Source of the DNA: Streptomyces zhaozhouensis | GTDB lineage: Bacteria; Actinomycetota; Actinomycetes; Streptomycetales; Streptomycetaceae | Direction of reading: 5' to 3' | NCBI RefSeq assembly: GCF_900230195.1 | Contig: NZ_OCNE01000014.1 | Location: forward strand, 1 to 64,000 | DNA length: 64,000 bases | Shown: positions 8,299 to 14,817 of the stretch, one piece after another | Layout of the letters: each line of letters begins with the position of its first letter | Numbering within the stretch: the stretch's first letter is position 1 | The notes under the pieces: generated by a model | What the model was told of the DNA's origin: nothing | Databases searched by the model: none | What the model saw: only the letters and a program-made list of their open reading frames with translations | Translations under genes and position numbers: made by a program

Positions 8299-9531
8299 GT
8301 GAACTGGGCGTCAAGAGCGATTGGGCAAGCAGCAACGGCGGGCGACTACGGCCGGGTTGTGCGCTTGGCTCGTGAGAACCGGAGGCAAACGCAACGACAG
8401 CTCGGGGAAGCCTGCGGAGCAAGTCAGTCCGCCATCTCACGTATGGAGAGCCGGGGAACCGGCTCCTACGACATGAAGATGCTGGAAGCCGTGGCACGGC
8501 ACCTGGAAATCCCCTTGCACCTTGTCGGACTCGCTCAGAAGGAACAATCTGTAGGCCCCATGGAAAGAAGGAACTTCCTCGGTGCCGCCGCCGCTGCGGT
8601 CGCCGCTCCCGCACTGCCCCCCGGTGCGACCAGCAGGCACGCGGATGGCTCGGCTGATCGCGTGCGCCTGGCCACGACCGCATACCGGCAGTTGGACGGA
8701 ACGACGCCTTCTCACCGCCTTGTCGTACCGGTGCGGGCTCACTTGGAACTGGTACAGCACCTCGCGCGTGGCGCGGAGGGAGGGAAGGCACGCGAAAGGC
8801 TGGACGAAGCCGGCAGTGAGGCCGCCAGCCTTGCCGGTTGGCTCTCTTGGGATATGGGAGACATGGGGTCGGCGCGCACCTGGTACGGAACGGCGGTTAC
8901 CGTCGCCAAGCGCTCCAGCCATGGGCTGCTTGTGGCCTACCAGTTGGGGAGTCTCGCCCAGTTGGAGGCGCACGCGGGCAACCGAACGCGAGCGCTCGCA
9001 CATGTCGCGTCGGCGCGATATCACCTCACGTCGCCGTTGACAGTCGCGGAAGCGTGGCTGCTCATGATCGAAGGAATGGCGCACGCGTCCGGTGGTGACG
9101 CCTCGGCCGCGAACCAGGCACTGAACGCCGCCGACGAAGCGGTGGATAACATGGCGGAGGAAGCTCCACCATGGCCGTGGGTCTTTCGTTTTGGACACGC
9201 CAAGATCGCGGCGGCACGCCTGACCTGTGGGGCCTGGCTCTCGTTGCCGGAATGGATCGCCTCGGCGCAAGCTACCGCCGGAGGCGTGCTCACTTCAGGG
9301 CACGAGAAACAACGGGCCTTGGCGCTGCTCGACATCGCCCAAGGCCATATCGCCGCAGGTCGCCTTGACGCGGCATTCACCATCGGGCGGTCCGCTTTGG
9401 AAAGTGGCCTTCGGCACCGTTCGGGCCGGATCGTGGAACGTGCGCGCGTACTTCGACGGAGCTACAGGGCAACGACACCGCCGCAGGTCGTGCGTGAATT
9501 CGACGAACGACTGCACAGCACCTATATGTGA
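8299..9531 (+). CDS. HTH-TPR transcriptional regulator
   Basis: A 410-residue protein read from the GTG at VNWASRAIG. The frame is open to 8140, but homologues of this family begin with a similar (M/V)xWAxRAI segment, and AAGGGG lies about 11 bases upstream. Residues 15-80 are an XRE-type helix-turn-helix (RQLGEACGASQSAISRMES). A short Ala-rich segment (NFLGAAAAAVAAPA) follows, then TPR-like helices to the end (ASARTWYGTAVTVAKR, LAQLEAHAGNRTRALAH). Such cytosolic regulators pair an HTH with a peptide- or ligand-sensing TPR domain. It probably forms an operon with the SLOG-like gene 8 bases downstream. Confidence 0.8.
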   Translation: MNWASRAIGQAATAGDYGRVVRLARENRRQTQRQLGEACGASQSAISRMESRGTGSYDMKMLEAVARHLEIPLHLVGLAQKEQSVGPMERRNFLGAAAAAVAAPALPPGATSRHADGSADRVRLATTAYRQLDGTTPSHRLVVPVRAHLELVQHLARGAEGGKARERLDEAGSEAASLAGWLSWDMGDMGSARTWYGTAVTVAKRSSHGLLVAYQLGSLAQLEAHAGNRTRALAHVASARYHLTSPLTVAEAWLLMIEGMAHASGGDASAANQALNAADEAVDNMAEEAPPWPWVFRFGHAKIAAARLTCGAWLSLPEWIASAQATAGGVLTSGHEKQRALALLDIAQGHIAAGRLDAAFTIGRSALESGLRHRSGRIVERARVLRRSYRATTPPQVVREFDERLHSTYM

Positions 9532-9539
9532 GGAGAAAC

Positions 9540-10013
9540 ATGCGCCTCGGCATTACGGGCCATCGCGGCCTGCCTGATGATCTCGCAGCCGAGATCAGGA
9601 ACTCCCTGTACACCGCCCTCGCTCCTTACCCTCCCACGGAGTTGGTCGGCGTGTCGTGCATCGCCGATGGACCGGACGCCTGGTTCGCCCGTGCCGTCCT
9701 CGATCTGGGGGGAACGATCGAGGTCGTCATTCCGGCGGAAACCTACCGGGCCGGTCTGCCTCGATGGCACCACCCGGAGTACGACTCCCTGTTGGCCGCC
9801 GCACATGTGGTCCACCGCACCGGTATGCGGGAGTCGACGGAGGAGGCTCACATGGCGGGAAGCGAGGTGCTGCTGGGCGTCGTGGAGCAGTTGATCGCGG
9901 TCTGGGACGGAGCACCTGCCCGGGGATACGGAGGGACCGCCGATGTCGTGGCCCACGCCCGACGCGCTGGTGTGCCGGTCCACATCATCTGGCCCGAAGG
10001 AGCGACGCGTTAG
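9540..10013 (+). CDS. SLOG/DprA-fold-like protein
   Basis: A 157-residue protein with AGGAG 4 bases upstream of the ATG, which decides the start over the GTG at 9528. The N-terminus MRLGITGHRG is a Rossmann-like GxTGHR loop. VSCIADGPDAWFARAVLDLGG, then VVIP, then LIAVWDGAPARGYGGTADVV follow the pattern of SLOG domain proteins that bind nucleotide-derived ligands (compare LOG, DprA and YpsA). SLOG proteins are often sensors or effectors in signalling and defence. Coupling to an HTH/TPR regulator suggests a sensing pair. No membrane segment is seen. Confidence 0.65.
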   Translation: MRLGITGHRGLPDDLAAEIRNSLYTALAPYPPTELVGVSCIADGPDAWFARAVLDLGGTIEVVIPAETYRAGLPRWHHPEYDSLLAAAHVVHRTGMRESTEEAHMAGSEVLLGVVEQLIAVWDGAPARGYGGTADVVAHARRAGVPVHIIWPEGATR

Positions 10014-10037
10014 GCGCGCCTGCCCCCTACCAGCCTC

Positions 10038-10070
10038 ATCGGCTACCCGGCCTGCCATCGGGTAGCCGAT
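10038..10070 (+). terminator. Terminator hairpin after the SLOG-like gene
   Basis: A perfect 12-bp stem (ATCGGCTACCCG / CGGGTAGCCGAT) with a 9-base loop begins 25 bases after the stop codon. Confidence 0.8.
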
Positions 10071-10083
10071 TGTGCGTTGCGGG

Positions 10084-10405
10084 GTATCGACACAAGACCG
10101 TGAGGACGTGGACCGGCTGGTAGCGGTGCGGATGGCGCGGCAGGAGGTGCTGCGGCGCAGGGCGTCGCCGCTGCGGCTGACGGCCATCGTCAACGAGGCG
10201 GTGCTGCGACGGCGGGTCGGGGATGGCGAGTCGATGCGCGACCTCCAGCTACAGCAACGACCAGGGCGGCGCCTGCGTCGAGGCCGCGCGACTGGACGAC
10301 GGCCAGGCCATGGCCATCCGCGACACCAAGGACCGCACCCTCCCCGCCTTTACCTTCACCCCCGACGCCTGGAACACGTTCCTGACCACCGTCAAGGAAC
10401 ACTGA
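10084..10405 (+). pseudogene. Collapsed DUF5753-DUF397 fusion relic
   Basis: Two fragments in different frames abut here. Bases about 10102-10222 encode EDVDRLVAVRMARQEVLRR and LTAIVNEAVLRRRVGD, the middle of a DUF5753 domain. Bases about 10244-10405 encode SSYSNDQGGACVEAARLDD and FTPDAWNTFLTTVKEH, the conserved C-terminal half of a DUF397 protein. DUF5753 regulators and DUF397 proteins are normally adjacent genes, so one deletion removing the end of the first and the start of the second explains the arrangement. No start codon or HTH remains. Confidence 0.75.
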
Positions 10406-10426
10406 CGCGCACGCGCGTGACGCACC

Positions 10427-10459
10427 CGCGCCCGCTCGGCCAACGGCCGGGCGGGCGCG
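10427..10459. terminator. Terminator hairpin between convergent elements
   Basis: A 15-bp stem with one G-U pair and an AAC loop, starting CGCGCCCGCTCGGCC. It lies between the DUF397 relic and the convergent peptidoglycan-binding gene and can serve both. Confidence 0.75.
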
Positions 10460-10489
10460 AGGTGTTCGGAGTGAGCAGCGGTGGTCAGC

Positions 10490-10849
10490 TCAGCAGCCGC
10501 TGTGCAGCACCTTCCAGGTGATGGTCCCGACGATGCCGTCGACGCCGATGTCGCACTTCTTCTGCACGTGGAAGACCGCCGCCTCCGTCTTGGGGCCGAA
10601 GATGCCGTCCACGTCGATGCCGATGCCGTGCACCGTGCGCAACAGGCACTGCGCGTGCGCCACTTCCGGGCCGGCGCTGCCGTACGCCAGCAGCGGGTGG
10701 GTGTCGGTGTGGCGGCACGTGGGCGCGGCGGGCGCGGCGGAGGACTCGGCTGCCGGGGTGGCGGCGGTCGCCGCCGTCGCGGCCGGGGCCAGGCCGACGC
10801 CGACCAGAAGGACGGCGAGGGCCAGCGTGGAGCGGAAGACATGCCTCAT
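10490..10849 (-). CDS. Secreted peptidoglycan-binding protein
   Basis: A 119-residue protein. Residues 1-27 form a Sec signal peptide (MRHVFRSTLALAVLLVGVG, then APAATA). An Ala/Pro-rich spacer follows, then a single PG_binding_1 domain at residues 50-119: YGSAGPEVAHAQCLLRT, DVDGIFGPKTEAAVFHVQKK, DGIVGTITWKVL. Four cysteines (CRHTD, QCLL, KKCDIG and the terminal C) could form two disulfides. It is exported and should bind cell-wall peptidoglycan. No catalytic domain is present, so it may modulate wall enzymes or be a small secreted antagonist. It is monocistronic. Confidence 0.85.
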   Translation of the reverse strand: MRHVFRSTLALAVLLVGVGLAPAATAATAATPAAESSAAPAAPTCRHTDTHPLLAYGSAGPEVAHAQCLLRTVHGIGIDVDGIFGPKTEAAVFHVQKKCDIGVDGIVGTITWKVLHSGC

Positions 10850-11139
10850 GAGTTGTATCTACCTTCCCTGCGTTGACAGTCCACTGTGGGATCGCAGAGG
10901 GGAGGACCCCCCGATGCCCCGCCGGCACCGCGACCTTCTTCCGTGCGTCAGGCACGGCCCCCCGGTCGCGATGGTGCGGAGGCGTGGCCATGGTAGCGAG
11001 GACGGCGACCCCGTGGCAGGGGGCGGACCGACCGCCTGGCCATTACCAGCGGCTTACCAGCGAACTCGCCCGCGCACGGACCGGGTTCGGCCGGGGTGCG
11101 CCCCCCTGGCGGGCGTGGCGCACCCCGGCGGGGCGAGGG

Positions 11140-12561
11140 TCAGCCGGCCTGCCGCAGCTCCGCCGCGGGGTCCGGCGCGGGAATGCGCCAGGCCACGACC
11201 CCGCCGGTCACGAGGCCCGCGGCGGCGAGCAGGGTGGCCACCAGGAACGGATCGAGGGAGTGCAGGTTCGGCGCGAACCCGAGCCCGACGCAGACCGCCA
11301 CCCCCGTCGCGCCGCCCAGTTGGTCGGCCGCGCGCTGGATCCCGGAGGCGGTCCCGGCGTCTTCCTCGGTGACGCCGCTGACCGCGAGGTACTGGAGTCC
11401 CACGAGGCCGAACCCCATCCCGGCCGCGATGAGGAGCATGGCCGGGACCATCGCCGCCCCGCCCGCCCGCGAGGTCGCGACGAGAGCGATCACCGCCATC
11501 GCGGCCCCGGTGAACCCGAGGCCGGCCAGCACACACGCGCGCGCCCCCCAGCGCCCCAGCATCCCGGGCACGAGCACCGAGAACACGATCAGCGAGACCG
11601 CCAGGGGCAGCATCGTCAGACCCGCGCCCAGCGGACCGATGCCCAGCCGGTCCTGCAGATAGAACGTGAACAGCAGGAACGAGGTCGACAACGCGCCGCT
11701 CAGCAGCATGGTCGCCAGGTTGGCGGCCACCCGCGTGCGGTGGGCGAAGAAGCGCAGCGGCAGCAGCGGGTCGCGCGAGCGTGCCTCGACGCGCACGAAG
11801 CCCGCCCCGGCCGCCACCGCCCCGGCCAGCGCTGCCGGGGCCACCCAGGCGGGCGTTCCGGGCTCGCCGGCCTCGACCACGCCGAAGACGAACAGCAGCG
11901 GGCAGGCGGTCAGCAGCAGCGCGCCGGGCAGGTCCAGCGGCGGGGCGTCCCGGACCACGCGTCGGTCGCCCTCGACCAGGAAGACGGCCGCCAGCAGCAC
12001 CACCGCGATGAACGGGACCGAGACCAGGAAGATCCAGCGCCATCCCAGGTGGGCGGTGACGAGTCCGGACAGGGCGAAGCCGAGCACGAGGCCGCAACTG
12101 GCCACTGCCGCCCACACGCTCAGGGCCCGCGACCGGCGCGGCCCCTCGGGGAACATCAGGACGATGGTGCCCATCGCGGCGGGCAGCGCGATGGCCTCAC
12201 CGACGCCCTGCAACAGGCGCGCCACCACCAGCAGGAGGAATGTCGGCGCCATGCCCGCCAGCAGGGACGCGGCACCGAACAGACCGGTGCCGAACAGCAG
12301 CACGCGCCGCCGCCCGAACAGGTCGCTCAGCCGGCCGCCCAGCATGAGGATGCCGCCACCGGTGACCGTGTAGCCGACCACGACCCAGGTCAGCGCGTGC
12401 CCGTCGACCCCGAAGTCGGCGCCGATCGAGGGCAGGGCGATGTTGACCACGGTCACGTCGACCGCGATGAAGAACTGCAGCATCGACATCGCGCACAGCA
12501 CCAGCCGGGCGCGCGCGGCGGACGGACGATGCCCGTGTGAAGAGAGGTTGTCCGGGAACAT
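11140..12561 (-). CDS. MFS multidrug exporter, EmrB/QacA-type
   Basis: A 473-residue membrane protein with GGAG about 7 bases before the ATG. It has about 14 hydrophobic segments, the DHA2 layout. MFS motif A (GGRLSDLFGRRR) follows helix 2, and AVDVTVVNIALPSI in helix 1 is the DHA2 signature. This family exports drugs or antibiotics by proton antiport at the cytoplasmic membrane. There is no adjacent TetR or MarR repressor, so its regulation is not evident from this window. Confidence 0.9.
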   Translation of the reverse strand: MFPDNLSSHGHRPSAARARLVLCAMSMLQFFIAVDVTVVNIALPSIGADFGVDGHALTWVVVGYTVTGGGILMLGGRLSDLFGRRRVLLFGTGLFGAASLLAGMAPTFLLLVVARLLQGVGEAIALPAAMGTIVLMFPEGPRRSRALSVWAAVASCGLVLGFALSGLVTAHLGWRWIFLVSVPFIAVVLLAAVFLVEGDRRVVRDAPPLDLPGALLLTACPLLFVFGVVEAGEPGTPAWVAPAALAGAVAAGAGFVRVEARSRDPLLPLRFFAHRTRVAANLATMLLSGALSTSFLLFTFYLQDRLGIGPLGAGLTMLPLAVSLIVFSVLVPGMLGRWGARACVLAGLGFTGAAMAVIALVATSRAGGAAMVPAMLLIAAGMGFGLVGLQYLAVSGVTEEDAGTASGIQRAADQLGGATGVAVCVGLGFAPNLHSLDPFLVATLLAAAGLVTGGVVAWRIPAPDPAAELRQAG

Positions 12562-12884
12562 CAGGTGCTCCGTTACTCAGAAGAGGCTCTGAGCAGCACG
12601 AAGGTGCCGCTCCGGTCTGATCACGAAGCGGCTGGACGCCCGGGAAGGTGTGCGTCGAACGCCCCGCCGCTAGCGGGACGTCCTGGTCACCGCGGCACAA
12701 GCGGCCGCGCACGAGGCAGCAGACATGCCGGAGACGTTACCAGGGCGGCGCGCCACCCGCGTCCGGCGCCGGTCGCGCCGCCCCTCCGGGCGTCGAGCGG
12801 ACCGGTGGACCCGCGGAAACGGCCTCCCTCCCCGGGGAGTTCCGGGGAGGGAGGCCGTCTCGTCGCGCCGTGGTGCCGCGGTGG
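12562..12884. other. Intergenic region holding the MFS promoter and lectin terminator
   Basis: 323 bp between the MFS start and the lectin stop, both on the minus strand. The only clear structure is the terminator at 12819-12858. No coding frame is convincing. Confidence 0.6.
12819..12858 (-). terminator. Strong terminator after the lectin gene
   Basis: A perfect 17-bp stem (ACGGCCTCCCTCCCCGG and its complement) with a 6-base loop, 26 bases past the lectin stop codon. Confidence 0.9.
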
Positions 12885-13748
12885 CTACACGCGCTCCAGC
12901 CTCCAGGACTGGGCGATGCTGCCGTTGCAGTTCCACTGCTGGATGCGGGCCGCCAGGGCGTTGCTGCTGGACTGGATGTCCAGGCAGTAGTCGCTCTTCA
13001 CGGACCGCAGGCTGACCGTGCCGTCGTCGTTCAGCTCCACGCGCCACTGCTGCGGCGTCATGCCGTTGCACGTCCACGTCTGGATCTCGGCGCCCATGGA
13101 CGTGGTGCCATTGGGGACGTCCAGGCAGTTGCCCATGGCCGAGAGCGTGAAAACGTTCGGGGACTCGGCCTTGCGCAGTGTCCACTGCTGGGCCGAGGTC
13201 CCGTTGCACTCCCACTGCTGGATCTTGGCGCCGGCCTCCGTGTTGCTGGCCTCGACGTCGAGGCAGCGGTCGGGTCCCGTCGTGGCGACCAGGTAGTAGG
13301 CGGCGCCGTCCACGATGGTGACGGACGGCTGGTTGGCGAAGGGCTCGGGGTCCGGCTCCGGCTCCTCCTCGGGTTCCGGCTCGGGCTCGGGCTCCGGCTC
13401 GGGCTCGGGCTCCGGGGCGGGAGGGGGAGCGGGGTCCGGTTCCGGTTCGGGTTCCGGCTCGGGCTCCTCCTCGGGTTCCGGTTCGGGCTCGGGCTCCGGC
13501 TCCGGCTCCTCCTCGGTCGGTTCCGGCTCCGGCGGCGCGGGAGCCGCGACGGTGCGCGCCTCGTCGTCGCCCCGGAACACGCCACCGACCAGTTGGACCG
13601 AGCCGGCGATCACGGCCACCATCACGAACGCCCACACCAGGGAGGTGTAGACGCGCTTGGCTGGCAGCAACCCCCGGCGCGCCTTGGTCGGTTGACGCGC
13701 GAACGCGTCCGCGAACCGACCGTCGGTGCGGTTCGGCTTTCGTTTCAT
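12885..13748 (-). CDS. Membrane-anchored ricin-type lectin, copy 1
   Basis: A 287-residue protein starting at MKRKPNRTDG; the same start is conserved in copy 2, so the upstream open frame is ignored. Residues 1-32 are basic and cytosolic, 33-57 form one membrane helix, about 70-140 are an acidic Pro-Glu repeat stalk, and 145-287 are a ricin B beta-trefoil. The trefoil is shown by three QxW repeats: AKIQQWECNG, AEIQTWTCNG and ARIQQWNCNG. Topology should be type II, with the lectin outside. It probably binds glycans on its own or a neighbouring cell. It lies downstream of the AAA/giant-protein operon and copy 2. Confidence 0.88.
   Translation of the reverse strand: MKRKPNRTDGRFADAFARQPTKARRGLLPAKRVYTSLVWAFVMVAVIAGSVQLVGGVFRGDDEARTVAAPAPPEPEPTEEEPEPEPEPEPEPEEEPEPEPEPEPDPAPPPAPEPEPEPEPEPEPEPEEEPEPDPEPFANQPSVTIVDGAAYYLVATTGPDRCLDVEASNTEAGAKIQQWECNGTSAQQWTLRKAESPNVFTLSAMGNCLDVPNGTTSMGAEIQTWTCNGMTPQQWRVELNDDGTVSLRSVKSDYCLDIQSSSNALAARIQQWNCNGSIAQSWRLERV
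13348..13530. repeat. Pro-Glu repeat stalk of lectin 1
   Basis: Tandem hexamer-like units (GGCTCG / GGTTCC variants on the plus strand) encode alternating Glu-Pro on the minus strand. It is a protein linker, not a CRISPR array or DNA minisatellite with a separate role. Confidence 0.8.
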
Positions 13749-13860
13749 CTGTGCCTCACGGTCAAGACGAGGACCCGCCCGTGGGCGTCCTCGTCGTGGG
13801 TCGTCAGGGGGTGCCGTCGCGGCCTCGGAGCGGCGACGGCCCTCGGGTGTTCTCTCCTGG

Positions 13861-14754
13861 TCAGCCACCTCCCTGCCGCGCACTGCCACCGATGTCCTCG
13901 GGGCGGACGATGTCCCACTCCTGGTCGTCGGTGTTGGTGCACGTGAAGATCATCAGGTGCAGCTGCTCTGCGTCGTCCCGGTTGCCCGGGACGTCGAGGC
14001 AGACGTTGTTACTGGCGTAGTTGCGGATCCAGTAGGTGCCGTTGTCCTGCTCGTCGAACCACCACAGCTGGTTGTCCTCGGTGGTCCCGTCACAGGTGAA
14101 CTCGTAGACGCGGGTGTGCAGCGGCCGGGCGCCGTACTTGGGCAGGTCGAGGCAGAGGCCGTCGAGGGCGTTGCGGATCTGGACGAGGGGGACGCCGCCG
14201 GGGCCCTGGTCCTCGTACCTGACCTCCAGGTTCCACAGCTGGTTGTCGTCCTCGGGCAGACAGCGGTACTGCTGGACCTTGCCCGTCGGCTCGCCCTTGC
14301 CCGCACCGGGGATGTCCAGGCAGCGGCCGGTGGCGTAGTTGCGCAGCATGACGTTCTCGGCCGGGACGGGTCCGGGCTCCGGGTCGGCCATCGGCTCGGG
14401 TTCCGGTTCGGGCTCGGGTTCCGGCTCCGGGACCGGTTCCGGCTCGGGAACGGGTTCCGGCTCCGGTTCGGGCTCGGGCTCCGGTTCGGGCTCCGGCTCG
14501 GGAACGGGTTCCGGCTCGGGCTCCGGCTCCGGGACGGGGGGCGCGACGGCCGCGACCGGGTCGGTCTCCTCGCCGTCGGAGAAGACGGCGCCGACCGCCC
14601 GGACGGAGCCGGTGATCACCGCCACCGTCAGCACGGCCCACAGCACGGAGGCGTAGACGCGTCTGCCGGGCAGCAGCCCCCGGCGGGGCCTGGCCGGCTT
14701 CCGGGCGAAGGTGTCGGCGAACCGGCCGTCGGTCCGGTGCGGCTGGTGTGTCAT
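13861..14754 (-). CDS. Membrane-anchored ricin-type lectin, copy 2
   Basis: A 297-residue paralogue of copy 1. The first 58 residues align closely (TDGRFADTFARKP, RRGLLPG, VYASVLWAVLTVAVITGS), so the anchor was duplicated. A Pro-Glu stalk spans about residues 70-125. The C-terminal trefoil is more divergent than the anchor: RNYATGRCLDIPG, DNQLWNLEV, DNQLWWFDE and DQEWDIVRP mark three degenerate QxW blades. The lectin should face outward. Diverged lectins on a conserved anchor suggest different ligands. It lies 63 bases after the AAA gene, probably in the same transcript. Confidence 0.88.
   Translation of the reverse strand: MTHQPHRTDGRFADTFARKPARPRRGLLPGRRVYASVLWAVLTVAVITGSVRAVGAVFSDGEETDPVAAVAPPVPEPEPEPEPVPEPEPEPEPEPEPEPEPVPEPEPVPEPEPEPEPEPEPMADPEPGPVPAENVMLRNYATGRCLDIPGAGKGEPTGKVQQYRCLPEDDNQLWNLEVRYEDQGPGGVPLVQIRNALDGLCLDLPKYGARPLHTRVYEFTCDGTTEDNQLWWFDEQDNGTYWIRNYASNNVCLDVPGNRDDAEQLHLMIFTCTNTDDQEWDIVRPEDIGGSARQGGG
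14394..14541. repeat. Pro-Glu repeat stalk of lectin 2
   Basis: Tandem GGTTCC/GGCTCG/GGCTCC units encode a (Glu-Pro)n stalk with occasional Val, parallel to the linker of lectin 1. Confidence 0.8.
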
Positions 14755-14817
14755 CGGTGCCTCACGGTCGGGGCCCGGCGTGGGGGGCTCGGGCGGTCGG
14801 GGCGGGGTGCGCGGGGG

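Noticed and set aside
10873..12540. Plus-strand frame of 555 codons opposite the MFS gene
   Set aside because: It is His/Arg/Gln-rich with no membrane segments or motifs; the minus frame is a clear 14-helix transporter.
13348..14541. Possible CRISPR-like or minisatellite arrays
   Set aside because: The repeats are short codon-level Pro-Glu units inside two lectin genes, without spacers.
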